A stretch of 64,000 nucleotides of DNA from Streptomyces sp. NBC_00285 (GCF_036174265.1 NZ_CP108055.1:4774001-4838000); one strand, 5' to 3'; positions 44,828-54,414 are shown, counted from the stretch's first letter. Translations and numbers: made by a program. Notes: generated by a model not told the origin, from the letters alone.

Positions 44828-47800
44828 GTGTTGAGACCACCGATACGTTTCGGCCACAGACGCACCCCGGCAGTCGGCAGACTGGCCCTGTTCGCCGCCG
44901 CCCTCAGCCTGATGGCAGCCCTCCCGGTCCTGCCGGCCGTCGCCGACGACGCCGCGCCCGTTCCCTCCGACCCGCTGCTCGCGGCCCGCGCGGAGGCCCT
45001 CTCCACCGGAAAGACCGTCCCGGTCGACGCACTGACCACGGAGGTCTCCACCACGGAAGCCCTGCCGGACGGCACCTTCACCAACACCACCAGCGCACTG
45101 CCCACCCGGGTCCTCAAGAACGGCGCCTGGACCCCGGTGGACGCCACTCTGGTCACGGACGGCAACGGCGGATACGTCCCCAAGGCCACCCCGAACGGCG
45201 TCACCCTCTCAGGCGGTGGCACCGGCCCGCTGGTCACCCTCACCCACGCCGACGGTCCCGGCATGGCCCTGACCCTGCCCTTCCGGCTGCCGGCGCCGAC
45301 CGTCAGCGACGACACCGCCCTGTACTCCTCGGTGCTGCCCGGCGTCGACCTGTCGGTGTCCGTCACCGACCAGGGCGGTTTCAAGGACGTCCTGGTCATC
45401 CATGACGCGGACGCCGCCGACAACCCCCAACTGCGGCAACTCAAGCTGGCCGTGGACGCCCACGACCTCACGCTGGCCACCACCGACTCCGACAGCATGC
45501 AGGCGACGTCCACCGACGGCGACCTCGTCTACACCAGTCCGCAGCCGCTGATGTGGGACTCCTCCGCCACTCCCGCCAAGCTCGGCGGACCGGCGGGTGA
45601 CGTGACGTCCTCGGTGGACGGCCCCGGTCCGGAGGCGGACACCGAGCCGGTCGCCATGACCGCCTCCAGCAAGGCCGTGACGCTGACCCCGGACGCGGGC
45701 ATGCTCACCGACCCGGACACCACCTATCCGGTGTACATCGACCCGTACCCCAACCCGGCCTCCTCCACGGCAGGCCACTACACCGAGATCTACTCCAGCT
45801 CCACCTGCGACAACTCGCCGCAGTACGACAAGGCGCAGACCAACGGCCAGGGGGTGGGCTACCAGCGGTGGGGCGGGGCCTGCGGGGTCGGCATGGAGCG
45901 CTCCTACTGGGAGATCGACACCAGCAAACTGCACTCGTCGTTCGTGGTCCAAGACGCCGTCGTGAACATCTCCACCAAGTACGCGGCAAGCTTCGACTGC
46001 AGCCAGAACCAGCCGCTCACGCTCCACACCACCAACGCGATCACCTCCAGCACCGACTGGCTGTCCCGGCCGAACGTCCACGACGACAACCGCTTCTTCC
46101 CGCCGGTGACGGACACCGTGCCCAGCGGCGCCAACTCCGGCAGCTCCTGCAGCAACAGCACCGCCACCTTCCACGTCAAGACCCAGGTGCAGCGGATCGC
46201 CGACCAGGAAGGCAACGGCTACGACGCGGACGGCACCTTCGGCGACGGCACCGACACCTGGACCATCGGGCTGTACGGCAACGAGTCACAGTCCTCGTCC
46301 AACGACGACTACGTGCGCATGTCGACCACGCTGATCCTCACCACCCACTTCGACATCCCGCCGGGCGTGCCCACCGGCTTGCAGACCATCCCGTTCGCCA
46401 CCGGCGCCTCGGCCGACTGCACCACCAGCGGCGTGGGCTGGATCGGCGCCACCACCTACTCGGGCGCCGGCAGCGACGTCACCCTGCACTCCAAGGTCAC
46501 CAGCCAGATATCCGGCGAGAAGGTCCGAGCGCACTACTACGTCTGGGACCGCGCGGTCGACCCCGACGGTGACGGCAGCGGAGCCTCCGTCTCGTCGCCG
46601 GACAGCGGCTGGCTCGCCTCCGGCACCGACGCGGCGATGAAGATCGGCGCCACGCTGAAGGACGGCCACCAGTACGGCTGGGACGTCTACGCCGAGGACG
46701 ACTCGGCCGACCAGAACCTGACCTCCGCCAAATCCGACCACTGCTGGTTCAACACCGACTTCACGGCGCCGTCCACCCCGGACATCATCGGCAACCCCGC
46801 CTTCCCGCCGGTGGGTACCGCGCGCACGGTCGACCCCGTCTACGCGAACCCCGGCGGGACCGCCGGCTTCACCGTGGCGGGCGCCGACGCCCCTTCGAGC
46901 GACGACAGTTGCGACCCCGGCGCCTGCAAGTCCAGTGGCATGGACTCCTTCGTGTGGCAGCTCGACTCGCCGCCCACGGACGCCGACAAGCAGCCCGCCG
47001 CCATCACCGGCACCGACAGCCAGGGCCGCTCCACCGCCACCGTCCCCGTCCCGATCCGCGACTGGGGGGTGCACACCCTGTACGTGGCCGGCGTCGACAA
47101 GGCCGGCAACATCTCCACCAGCCCCGCCGGCTACACCTTCACGATTCCGTGGAAGCCGACGACCATGATCAAGCCCGGTGACATCTCCGGCGACGGCGTG
47201 GCGGACCTGCTCGCCACCACCAAGACCGGCGACCTCGACCTCGTCCCCGGCAACCGGGACCCCGCGCAGGCCGTGGCCCCGGTCCACAGCGAACCGTTCG
47301 CCGACAACCCGCCGGAGGTCACCGGCCCCGTCACCGTCTCCACCCCGGCGGACTCCCCGGACGGCACCGGCTGGAACAACTACCTCATCGCCCACCGCGG
47401 CAACCTGCACGGTGCGAACGGCGACGACCTGTGGGCGTACAACAAGACCAGCAAGAACCTCTACATCGTCAAGAACGATCTCGACCCCATCGACGACGCG
47501 GCGTTCACCAGAAAGTCCTGGTCCGCCCTCGGCGGCTTCGTCGGCAAGCGGTTCGACCGCGTGGTCAAGGACGCCTGCGCGCTGCCCGACGTCGTGGCGG
47601 ACGACACCCGCTGCCGCACCACCGACTACAACAGCACCAGTTGGAACATCAGCCAGCTCATCGCCCCCGGCAATGTCTTCGGCAACACCGACGACTACCC
47701 CGCCGTCATCACCGTCGAGAACAAGGAACTCTGGATCTACCAGGCCGACGGCGGATTCCACCTGAAGAACCCGATCCTGCTGGGCGACGGCGACTGGACC

Positions 47801-48838
47801 ACCCAGACCCTCATCGCGGCGGGCACCTTCAAGGACAAACCGGTCCTGTGGTCCCGCGACAACGCCACCGGCCAGTTGTACAGCTACCCGATCACGGTCG
47901 ACCCGGCCACCCTGGTTCCAGATCTGCTGCACCCGAGCGTGCGCACCAGCCTGGGGCTCACCCTGTCGCCGACGCTCTACCCCGCGGTCGCCTCCCCCGG
48001 TGACGTCAACAGCCCGGTCCGGGTCGGCGACACCAACCCCGGCGCCCCGGACGGCAACCCCGACCTCTACGCCGTCGGCCCCTTCGGCCAGCTCGTCGAG
48101 TACAACTACCGCCAGAGCCTGGTCCTGGTCTCGCCACCCGCCTACGGCTTCGCGTCACCGGTCTCGCTGGGCTCGGTCACGGACACCGCCACCCACTGGT
48201 GGAAGCTCGCCGAGGGCGGCGGTGCCGGCACCGCCGACAGCACCGGAACGCTCAACGCCACCCTGTCCGGCGGCTACTCCTGGAGCAGCGACAGCAGCCG
48301 CGGCAACGCGGTGACCCTCAACGGCACCACCGGTTACGGCAGTACGACGGGCCCTGCGGTGGACACCTCCAAGGGCTTCACCGTCTCCGCCTGGGTCAAG
48401 CTCAACTCCCTGTCCGCCAACAGCACCTTCCTCTCCCAGAACGGCACGACCAACAACGGCTTCCAGCTCTACTACTCCTCCGGCGCCCAGGTCTGGGCGT
48501 TCGGCCGGCACAGCACCGACGCCGACGCCGCGGTCTGGCGGGCGGTCTACGGCGGCAAACCGGTGGTCGGCCGCTGGACCCATCTCGTCGGCAGCTACGA
48601 CGCCTCGGCCAAGGAGATCCGCCTGTACGTCGACGGGAAACTCGTAGCCACCAAGGACTGGACCTACACCCCCTGGAACGCCACCGGCCCCGTGCAGTTC
48701 GGCCGGAAACTGGCCTCCGGCACCTACGGCGAGTTCACCAACGGCGCGATCAGCGACGTCCGCATCTATCCCACCGTCCTGCCCCCGGCCGACGCCTCGG
48801 CGAGCGGTGATCTGCCGAAGGTCGCCCAGCTCGACTGA
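44828..48838 (+). CDS. Secreted LamG-domain protein
   Basis: A 1,336-residue exported protein. The chosen GTG start gives a classical signal peptide: a basic RFGHRR region, a hydrophobic LALFAAALSLMAALPVL core, and a cleavage site after AVADD. A DNRLRE-like/beta-rich region follows (VYIDPYPNP, SYWEIDTSKL). Middle segments contain FG-GAP-like strings (GDISGDGVADLLA). The C-terminal 210 residues form a LamG/concanavalin-like domain starting at HWWKLAEGGG and containing FTVSAWVKL and WTHLVGSYD. An ATG at 44666 would add 54 residues ahead of the signal. It is divergent from the RHS toxin, and similar LamG proteins accompany RHS genes in other Streptomyces, so a role in toxin display or surface attachment is possible. 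Confidence 0.85.
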   Translation: MLRPPIRFGHRRTPAVGRLALFAAALSLMAALPVLPAVADDAAPVPSDPLLAARAEALSTGKTVPVDALTTEVSTTEALPDGTFTNTTSALPTRVLKNGAWTPVDATLVTDGNGGYVPKATPNGVTLSGGGTGPLVTLTHADGPGMALTLPFRLPAPTVSDDTALYSSVLPGVDLSVSVTDQGGFKDVLVIHDADAADNPQLRQLKLAVDAHDLTLATTDSDSMQATSTDGDLVYTSPQPLMWDSSATPAKLGGPAGDVTSSVDGPGPEADTEPVAMTASSKAVTLTPDAGMLTDPDTTYPVYIDPYPNPASSTAGHYTEIYSSSTCDNSPQYDKAQTNGQGVGYQRWGGACGVGMERSYWEIDTSKLHSSFVVQDAVVNISTKYAASFDCSQNQPLTLHTTNAITSSTDWLSRPNVHDDNRFFPPVTDTVPSGANSGSSCSNSTATFHVKTQVQRIADQEGNGYDADGTFGDGTDTWTIGLYGNESQSSSNDDYVRMSTTLILTTHFDIPPGVPTGLQTIPFATGASADCTTSGVGWIGATTYSGAGSDVTLHSKVTSQISGEKVRAHYYVWDRAVDPDGDGSGASVSSPDSGWLASGTDAAMKIGATLKDGHQYGWDVYAEDDSADQNLTSAKSDHCWFNTDFTAPSTPDIIGNPAFPPVGTARTVDPVYANPGGTAGFTVAGADAPSSDDSCDPGACKSSGMDSFVWQLDSPPTDADKQPAAITGTDSQGRSTATVPVPIRDWGVHTLYVAGVDKAGNISTSPAGYTFTIPWKPTTMIKPGDISGDGVADLLATTKTGDLDLVPGNRDPAQAVAPVHSEPFADNPPEVTGPVTVSTPADSPDGTGWNNYLIAHRGNLHGANGDDLWAYNKTSKNLYIVKNDLDPIDDAAFTRKSWSALGGFVGKRFDRVVKDACALPDVVADDTRCRTTDYNSTSWNISQLIAPGNVFGNTDDYPAVITVENKELWIYQADGGFHLKNPILLGDGDWTTQTLIAAGTFKDKPVLWSRDNATGQLYSYPITVDPATLVPDLLHPSVRTSLGLTLSPTLYPAVASPGDVNSPVRVGDTNPGAPDGNPDLYAVGPFGQLVEYNYRQSLVLVSPPAYGFASPVSLGSVTDTATHWWKLAEGGGAGTADSTGTLNATLSGGYSWSSDSSRGNAVTLNGTTGYGSTTGPAVDTSKGFTVSAWVKLNSLSANSTFLSQNGTTNNGFQLYYSSGAQVWAFGRHSTDADAAVWRAVYGGKPVVGRWTHLVGSYDASAKEIRLYVDGKLVATKDWTYTPWNATGPVQFGRKLASGTYGEFTNGAISDVRIYPTVLPPADASASGDLPKVAQLD

Positions 48839-48854
48839 CGGCCTGTCCTGACCT

Positions 48855-48891
48855 GCGTGCCCGCACCCGGAGTCTTCGGGTGCGGGCACGC
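48855..48891. terminator. Strong bidirectional terminator, LamG gene / acyl-CoA ligase
   Basis: A perfect 15-base inverted repeat, GCGTGCCCGCACCCG at 48855-48869 and its complement at 48877-48891, with a seven-base loop, between two convergent genes. Confidence 0.88.
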
Positions 48892-48924
48892 CTTCGTCCA
48901 CAGCGGCCGGACGGGCGATCGGGC

Positions 48925-50475
48925 TCATAGGCGGCGCAGTTCGCCCTTCACCACCTTGCCGCTCGCGTTCCTCGGCAGCTCCGCCACGAACTCCACCGTC
49001 CTCGGCACCTTGTAGTTGGCCATCTCCCGGCGGGCCCAGGCGATGAGGTCGTCGGCGGTCAGGACCGAGTGCGGGCGGCGCACCACGTACGCCCTGCCGA
49101 CCTCGCCGAGGCGGGCGTCGGGGACGCCGACGACCGCCACGTCGGCCACCGCCGGGTGCAGGCCGAGGAGTTGCTCTATCTCCGCCGGGTAGGCGTTGAA
49201 GCCGCCGACGATGAACATGTCCTTGAGGCGGTCGGTGATGCGGAGGTTCCCGGAGGCGTCCAGGACCCCCACGTCCCCCGTCCGCAGCCAGCCGTCCTCG
49301 CTCACCGCCTCCGCCGTGGCCGCCTCGTCCTCGTAGTAGCCGCGCATCACGTTGAAGCCGCGGACCAGGACCTCGCCGGGCTCCCCGGCCGGGGCCTCGA
49401 TCCGCACCTCCGTGCCGGGGATGGCCCGCCCGGACGTCGAGGCGATCACCTGCAGCGGGTCGCCCTGCCGGCACATCGTCACGATGCCGCTCGCCTCCGA
49501 GAGGCCGTACGCGGTCAGGACCGTCTCCACGCCCAGTTCGCCGCGCAGTTGCTCGACCAGCCGCAGCGGTACGACGGCCGCTCCCGTCACCACCAGGCGC
49601 AGCGCGGACAGGTCGTAGGAGGTCCGGGCCGGGTGGTCCAGGAGCGACTGGTGGAGGGTGGGCGGGCCCGGCAGCACCGACACCCGCTCCGCGGCGATGT
49701 TGGCCAGCACGGTGTCGACGTCGAACACCGGCTGCGGGATCATCGTCGCGCCCCGCATCAGACAGGCGATCACCCCGGCCTTGTAACCGAAGGTGTGGAA
49801 GAACGGGTTGACGATGAGATAGCGGTCGCCGCGCCTGAGCCCGGCCAGTTCGCACCAGACGTCGTACGCCCGCAGCGTCTGCGCGTGGGTGATCACGGCG
49901 CCCTTGGGGCGGCCCGTGGTGCCGGAGGTGAAGACGATGTCCGAGGCCCACTCCGGGGAGACGGCCGACGCCCGCTGCCGCACCTGGGCCTCCCCCACGG
50001 TGTCCCCGCTCGCCAGGAAGTCCTTCCAGGTGCGGTAGTCGGCGGGTGCGTCGTCCGACAGCACGACCACCTGGTCCAGGTCCGGCAGGCCGGGGCCCTC
50101 CGCGATCGCCCGGCGCAGGGACGCCACGTAGGACGTGCCGAGGAAGGTGCCGGTCACGAACAGCAGCCGGGCCCCGCTCCGGCGCAGTACGTCGGCCGCC
50201 TCGGTGCCCTTGAAGCGGGTGTTGAGGGGGACCAGGACCGCGCCCGCCGAGACCGCGCCGAGCGCCGAGACCATCCAGTCGAGGGAGTTGGGGGCCCAGA
50301 TGCCCACCCGGTCGCCCGGGCGCACGCCGTTGGCCATGCACGCGGCCGCCGCGCGTTCCACGCGGGTGCCCAACTCGCCGTAGGTGACCCGGTTCCGGCC
50401 CTCCACGACCGCCTCCGCCGAGGCGTACCGCTGTGCCGCCCACCGGACCAGCTCCGGGATGCTGTGCCACTCCAC
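48925..50475 (-). CDS. Acyl-CoA ligase (FadD3-like AMP-binding enzyme)
   Basis: A 516-residue adenylate-forming enzyme that activates a carboxylic acid to its CoA thioester with ATP. The P-loop motif VFTSGTTGRPKG, AYGLSEAS, the core TGD in WLRTGDVG, the hinge RITDRLKDMFIVGGFNAYP and the C-terminal lysine region NASGKVVKGELR are all present. The sequence style is close to FadD3, the ligase that activates a steroid ring fragment in actinobacteria, but specificity cannot be fixed by eye. It is divergent from the thiolase/DUF35/hydratase operon, with two CTGAC-N5-GTCAG palindromes in the 105-base gap. Confidence 0.92.
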   Translation of the reverse strand: MEWHSIPELVRWAAQRYASAEAVVEGRNRVTYGELGTRVERAAAACMANGVRPGDRVGIWAPNSLDWMVSALGAVSAGAVLVPLNTRFKGTEAADVLRRSGARLLFVTGTFLGTSYVASLRRAIAEGPGLPDLDQVVVLSDDAPADYRTWKDFLASGDTVGEAQVRQRASAVSPEWASDIVFTSGTTGRPKGAVITHAQTLRAYDVWCELAGLRRGDRYLIVNPFFHTFGYKAGVIACLMRGATMIPQPVFDVDTVLANIAAERVSVLPGPPTLHQSLLDHPARTSYDLSALRLVVTGAAVVPLRLVEQLRGELGVETVLTAYGLSEASGIVTMCRQGDPLQVIASTSGRAIPGTEVRIEAPAGEPGEVLVRGFNVMRGYYEDEAATAEAVSEDGWLRTGDVGVLDASGNLRITDRLKDMFIVGGFNAYPAEIEQLLGLHPAVADVAVVGVPDARLGEVGRAYVVRRPHSVLTADDLIAWARREMANYKVPRTVEFVAELPRNASGKVVKGELRRL

Positions 50476-50506
50476 ATCGGCCTCCCCGAAAGCGGAAACA
50501 CATTAG

Positions 50507-50521
50507 CTGACTACCCGTCAG
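50507..50521. promoter_or_regulatory. CTGAC-N5-GTCAG palindrome, site 4
   Basis: CTGACTACCCGTCAG, 32 bases upstream of the acyl-CoA ligase start. The sequence ATTAGCTG occurs at its left side and again between sites 4 and 5. Confidence 0.7.
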
Positions 50522-50533
50522 ATTAGCTGTAGC

Positions 50534-50548
50534 CTGACGGGCTGTCAG
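50534..50548. promoter_or_regulatory. CTGAC-N5-GTCAG palindrome, site 5
   Basis: CTGACGGGCTGTCAG, 33 bases upstream of the thiolase start and 27 bases centre to centre from site 4. The two sites could each serve one of the divergent promoters. Confidence 0.7.
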
Positions 50549-50580
50549 CAGGCCTCACAGTGTGTGGAGGTGCGTGCAGC

Positions 50581-51732
50581 GTGACCCTCAAGGACGCCAC
50601 GGCGATCGTGGGTATCGGACGGACCCCCTTCGCCAGGCAGCTCGCCGAGGACGAGAGAACCCTGGCCTGCCGGGCCGTTCTCGCCGCCCTGGACGACGCC
50701 GGCATCGCCCCGGGCGAGGTCGACGCCCTGGCCTCGTACACCATGGAGGAGACGGACGAGGTCGAACTCGCCAAGGCCGCCGGCTTCGGCGACCTCACCT
50801 TCTTCAGCAAGGTCGGCTACGGCGGCGGCGGTTCGTGCGCGACGGTCGCGCACCTCGCGGCGGCGATAACGAGCGGGCAGGCGACGGTCGGTGTCGCCTG
50901 GCGCTCACGCAAGCGCGGCTCGGGGCCCCGCCCCTGGACCAACACGGCCGTCCAACTACCCACCCCCGCCCAGTGGACCCGGCCCTTCGGCCTGCTCCGC
51001 CCCGCCGACGAGATCGCGATGCTCACCCGCCGCTACATGCACGAGTACGGCGCCACCCGCGACCATCTCTTCAACGTCGCCCTGGCCTGCCGCAACCGCG
51101 CCAACCAGAACCCCGCCGCGATCATGTACGACCGCCCCCTGACCCGCGAGATGTACATGACCTCCCGCTGGATCAGCGAGCCGCTCTGCCTCTTCGACAA
51201 CTGCCTTGAGACGGATGGGGCGTTGGCCTGCGTGATCGTCAGCAGGGAACGGGCGCGCGACTGCCCGAACACCCCCGTCTACGTCCACTCCGCCGCCCAG
51301 GGCCTGCCCGCCCAGCACCACGGCATGGTCAACTACTGGAACGACGACCCGCTCACCGGACCCGCCTGGACCGCCGCCCGGCACCTGTGGAAGAACGCCG
51401 ACTTCACCCCGCAGGACGTCGACGTGGCCCAGATCTACGACGCGTTCACCGCCCTGGTCCCGCTCTCCCTGGAGGGCTACGGCTTCTGCGAACGCGGCGA
51501 GGGCGGCTCCTTCACGGAGGGCGGGGCCCTGGAGATCGGCGGCCGCCTGCCGATCAACACCGGGGGCGGCGGGCTGTCCGAGGCCTACGTGCACGGCTTC
51601 AACCTCATCGACGAGGGCGTGCGGCAACTGCGCGGGACCAGCACCGCCCAGGTCCCGGACGCCGCCACCTGCCTCGTCACCGCCGGCGAGGGCGTCCCCA
51701 CCTCCGCCCTGCTGCTGACCAACAGGAGCTGA
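50581..51732 (+). CDS. Thiolase-like lipid-transfer protein (Ltp/SCP-x type)
   Basis: A 383-residue thiolase-fold protein. It has the early IVGIGRTPFAR strand, the IYDAFTALVPLSLEGYGF motif near residue 290 and the C-terminal glycine loop NTGGGGLSEAYVHG. The usual thiolase C-terminal Cys-x-G is absent, and the N-terminal nucleophile region reads GYGGGGSCATV, so it may act as a retro-aldolase like Ltp2 rather than a classical thiolase. The immediately following DUF35 protein supports this, since Ltp2-type aldolases need a DUF35 partner. The GTG at 50581 has GGAGG ten bases upstream; the frame opens earlier without homology. Confidence 0.88.
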   Translation: MTLKDATAIVGIGRTPFARQLAEDERTLACRAVLAALDDAGIAPGEVDALASYTMEETDEVELAKAAGFGDLTFFSKVGYGGGGSCATVAHLAAAITSGQATVGVAWRSRKRGSGPRPWTNTAVQLPTPAQWTRPFGLLRPADEIAMLTRRYMHEYGATRDHLFNVALACRNRANQNPAAIMYDRPLTREMYMTSRWISEPLCLFDNCLETDGALACVIVSRERARDCPNTPVYVHSAAQGLPAQHHGMVNYWNDDPLTGPAWTAARHLWKNADFTPQDVDVAQIYDAFTALVPLSLEGYGFCERGEGGSFTEGGALEIGGRLPINTGGGGLSEAYVHGFNLIDEGVRQLRGTSTAQVPDAATCLVTAGEGVPTSALLLTNRS

Positions 51733-51733
51733 C

Positions 51734-52141
51734 ATGCTCGAACCGGTGAAGGACGCCACGGGCGCCCCCTTCTGGCAGTACGCCGCCCAGGGCCAACTCC
51801 GCGTCCAGGCCTGCGCCGACTGCGGCGAACTCCGCTTCCCGCCCCGGCCCTGCTGCCCGCACTGCCGGTCCTTCGCCGAGGAGTGGCGCCCCGTCTCCGG
51901 GCGCGGCCGGATCTGGTCCTACGTCGTCCCGCACCCGCCGCTCCTCCCGGACTACGCGGCGCAGGCGCCGTACAACGTGATCGTGGTCGAGCTGGAGGAG
52001 GCTCCCCGGATCAGGCTGGTCGGCAACCTGGTCAGCGCGGCCGGGGCGCCGCTCAACTCCCTCGACCCGGCGCGGATCCGCATCGGCGCCCGGGTGCACG
52101 TGGTGTTCTCCGAGGGGCTTCCGCAGTGGGTGCGCTCATGA
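51734..52141 (+). CDS. Zn-ribbon OB-fold (DUF35) protein, partner of the thiolase-like enzyme
   Basis: A 135-residue DUF35 protein. The N-terminal rubredoxin-like zinc ribbon is visible as CADCGELRFPPRPCCPHC, followed by the OB fold (GRGRIWSYVVPHPP and GARVHVVF). It begins one base after the lipid-transfer gene's stop and overlaps the hydratase start by four bases. In steroid side-chain breakdown such proteins bind the acyl-CoA and complete the aldolase. The pairing here suggests a similar Ltp-DUF35 complex. Confidence 0.92.
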   Translation: MLEPVKDATGAPFWQYAAQGQLRVQACADCGELRFPPRPCCPHCRSFAEEWRPVSGRGRIWSYVVPHPPLLPDYAAQAPYNVIVVELEEAPRIRLVGNLVSAAGAPLNSLDPARIRIGARVHVVFSEGLPQWVRS

Positions 52142-52911
52142 CGGCCCTGCGGGTCGCCGCCGACAAGGACACCGGTGTCGCCGTCGTCACCCTGGACCGC
52201 CCGCACCGGCTGAACGCCATCGACCTCGCCCTGCGCGACGAACTGGTCGGCGCCTGGCGGGAGTTGCGCTTCGACGACACCGTACGGGCGGTCGTCCTGA
52301 CCGGCGCCGGGGAGCGGGCCTTCTGCACCGGCCTGGACCGGGACGCCGAGGTGCCGCAGCCGGACTCCCCCTACATGGCGGACGATCCGCTCCTGCACGT
52401 CGGCCCGAAGTCCAACGACCTCTGGAAACCGGTCATCGCCGCCGTCAACGGCATGGCCTGCGGCGGGGCGTTCTATCTCCTGGGCGAGAGCGACTTCCTC
52501 GTCGCCGACCCGGCCGCCACCTTCTTCGACCCGCACACCACGTACGGGATGGTCAGCGCCTACGAGTCGGTGCTCATGGCGCAGGTCATGCCGCACGGGG
52601 AGGCCGCGCGCATGGCCCTCATGGGCACGGCGGAACGGCTCTCCGCCGCACGCGCCCACGCCATCGGGCTGGTCACCGAACTCACCGAGCCGGGCGGGTC
52701 GTTGGCGGCGGCTGTCGCGGCCGCGTCGGTCATCGCCGGTTATCCGCCACAAGGGGTGCAGGGCACGGTCCGCGCACTGTGGTCCGCCAAGGAGGCCGCC
52801 GTGCGCCAGGGTTTCGCGCAGGCTCCGCACCTCGTCGCGCTGGGCAATCTTCCCCTGGACCGGCAGGCCGAACTGTTCCGTTCACGGCAGCCCGAGTTCA
52901 GGTTGCGTTAG
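52138..52911 (+). CDS. Enoyl-CoA hydratase/isomerase family protein
   Basis: A 257-residue crotonase-fold enzyme. The substrate-binding strand VVTLDRPHRLNAID, the AFCTGLDRD loop and the oxyanion-hole segment NGMACGGAFYLL are clear. The position that holds the first catalytic glutamate in hydratases (usually P-E) reads FFDPHTTYGM, so classical hydration may be lost, and isomerase, hydrolase or retro-Claisen chemistry is possible. The ATG at 52138 overlaps the DUF35 stop by four bases. It is the third gene of the divergent catabolic operon. Confidence 0.88.
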   Translation: MTALRVAADKDTGVAVVTLDRPHRLNAIDLALRDELVGAWRELRFDDTVRAVVLTGAGERAFCTGLDRDAEVPQPDSPYMADDPLLHVGPKSNDLWKPVIAAVNGMACGGAFYLLGESDFLVADPAATFFDPHTTYGMVSAYESVLMAQVMPHGEAARMALMGTAERLSAARAHAIGLVTELTEPGGSLAAAVAAASVIAGYPPQGVQGTVRALWSAKEAAVRQGFAQAPHLVALGNLPLDRQAELFRSRQPEFRLR

Positions 52912-52947
52912 CAATGTAGGTGCCTCATACAGGCGTACGCTTACCCC

Positions 52948-53916
52948 ATGGTTGAGCATCGCACGATCGACGTGAACGGCATCCGGCTGCACATCGCGGA
53001 GGAGGGCGAGGGACCACTCGTCGTGCTGCTGCACGGGTTCCCGGAGTCCTGGCACTCCTGGCGCCACCAGTTCGGCCCACTGGCCGCCGCCGGATTCCGG
53101 GCGGTCGCCCCCGACCAGCGCGGCTACGGCACCAGCGACCATCCCGAGGACGTGTCGGCGTACAGCATCCTCCACCTGGTCGGGGACGTCGTCGGGCTGA
53201 TCCATGCGCTCGGCGAGGAGACGGCGTTCGTCGTCGGGCACGACTGGGGGGCGCCGGTGGCCTGGCACACCGCACTGCTGCGCCCCGACGTGGTGCGCGG
53301 GGTCGCGGGGCTGAGCGTGCCGCCGCCGTTCAGGGGAGAGCGGCCGCCCCTGGAGACCATGCGGGAACGGTTCGACGGGCACTTCTACTGGAACTACTTC
53401 GAACAGCCCGGGCCGGCCGACGCCGAGTTCGGCGACGACCCCCGTGCCTCGCTGCGCAGGCTGCTGGTCGGCGCCTCGGGCGACGGCACGGGCGGCGGGC
53501 GCTACGAGCAGGCGCTGGTGACCGACCTGGAGCGCGGCTGGCTCGCGGACATGCCCGAGCCGGAGGTCCTCCCCGGCTGGCTCACCGAACAGGACCTCGA
53601 CGAGCTCACCGAGAGCTACGCCAAGGGCTTCACCGGCGCCCTCAACTGGTACCGCAACCTGGACCGCAACTGGGAACTGACGGCCCCCTGGCACGGCGCG
53701 AGGGTCACCCCGCCCGCGCTCTACATGTACGGCGACCGCGACCTGGTCCCGGCGTTCCCGGGCACACCGGAACTGATCGAGGCGCTCCCGCGGCTGATGC
53801 CCAACCTGGTCCGCGACCCGGTCCTGCTCCCGGGCTGCGGCCACTGGACCCAGCAGGAACGCCCGGACGAGGTGAACGCGGCGCTGGTGGAGTTCCTGAC
53901 GGGACTGCGGGACTGA
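52948..53916 (+). CDS. Epoxide hydrolase-like alpha/beta hydrolase
   Basis: A 322-residue alpha/beta hydrolase with the soluble epoxide hydrolase motifs: HGFPESW for the oxyanion hole (residues 29-35), the nucleophilic Asp99 in GHDWGAP, a tyrosine in NWYRNLDRN as the lid acid, the aspartate in YGDRDLV, and the histidine in GCGHWTQQE. It should open epoxides to diols. It follows the hydratase gene by 36 bases on the same strand and may belong to the same operon; its own ribosome site is weak. Confidence 0.9.
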   Translation: MVEHRTIDVNGIRLHIAEEGEGPLVVLLHGFPESWHSWRHQFGPLAAAGFRAVAPDQRGYGTSDHPEDVSAYSILHLVGDVVGLIHALGEETAFVVGHDWGAPVAWHTALLRPDVVRGVAGLSVPPPFRGERPPLETMRERFDGHFYWNYFEQPGPADAEFGDDPRASLRRLLVGASGDGTGGGRYEQALVTDLERGWLADMPEPEVLPGWLTEQDLDELTESYAKGFTGALNWYRNLDRNWELTAPWHGARVTPPALYMYGDRDLVPAFPGTPELIEALPRLMPNLVRDPVLLPGCGHWTQQERPDEVNAALVEFLTGLRD

Positions 53917-53919
53917 CGG

Positions 53920-54414
53920 TCAGCTCACCACGTCGGCTTCCGGTGCGACCCGGCAGTGGTCGAGCTTCGCCGCGACGGCCCGACCCGCCTGCACCCGGAC
54001 GCTCGACGTGCCTCTCGCCGGCACCGTGACCTTCTGCTCCGTGGAGCGCAGCGCCGTGCCCGCGGCGTCGTCGAAGGCGACGTCGACCGTGAAGGTGGCC
54101 TGACGGCTGTTCGGGTTGCTGACCTCGACGGTGGCGTAGGGAATCGCCTGCGTCGCACAGCTCACCAGCACCGCCGTACCGTCCCGGAGCGTGGAGCTGC
54201 TGTGGGTGCTGGTGCTCCCGGTACTCCTGGTGCGGGGTGTGTAGCTGTCGTGGTTCTGGCGGGAGCTGCTGCACCCGCCGCCACTGTCGCCGTGACTGCT
54301 CTTGCTCTTGTGCCGACCGCTGCTGTGACCGTGGCCGGTGGAGAACCCCGTCAGCGACAGGACCACCAGCACCGACACAGCCGTGAACTTGAGAACGCGC
54401 CCCCGTGAATGCAT
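53920..54414 (-). CDS. Secreted Ser/His-rich hypothetical protein
   Basis: A 164-residue exported protein. A basic MHSRGR start leads into the hydrophobic helix VSVLVVLSLTG, a likely signal peptide. A low-complexity stretch rich in Ser, Gly and His (residues about 30-75) follows, then a compact beta-type domain with three cysteines and the strand pattern ATVEVSNPNSRQATFTVDVAF, resembling an immunoglobulin-like or FxLYD-type fold. It lies between the epoxide hydrolase (convergent) and afsK. No family I can name; surface location is likely. Confidence 0.72.
   Translation of the reverse strand: MHSRGRVLKFTAVSVLVVLSLTGFSTGHGHSSGRHKSKSSHGDSGGGCSSSRQNHDSYTPRTRSTGSTSTHSSSTLRDGTAVLVSCATQAIPYATVEVSNPNSRQATFTVDVAFDDAAGTALRSTEQKVTVPARGTSSVRVQAGRAVAAKLDHCRVAPEADVVS

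Noticed and set aside
48155..48838. Minus-strand frame continuing from the acyl-CoA ligase region under the LamG gene
   Set aside because: It is the complement of a well-defined LamG domain and lies beyond a strong terminator.
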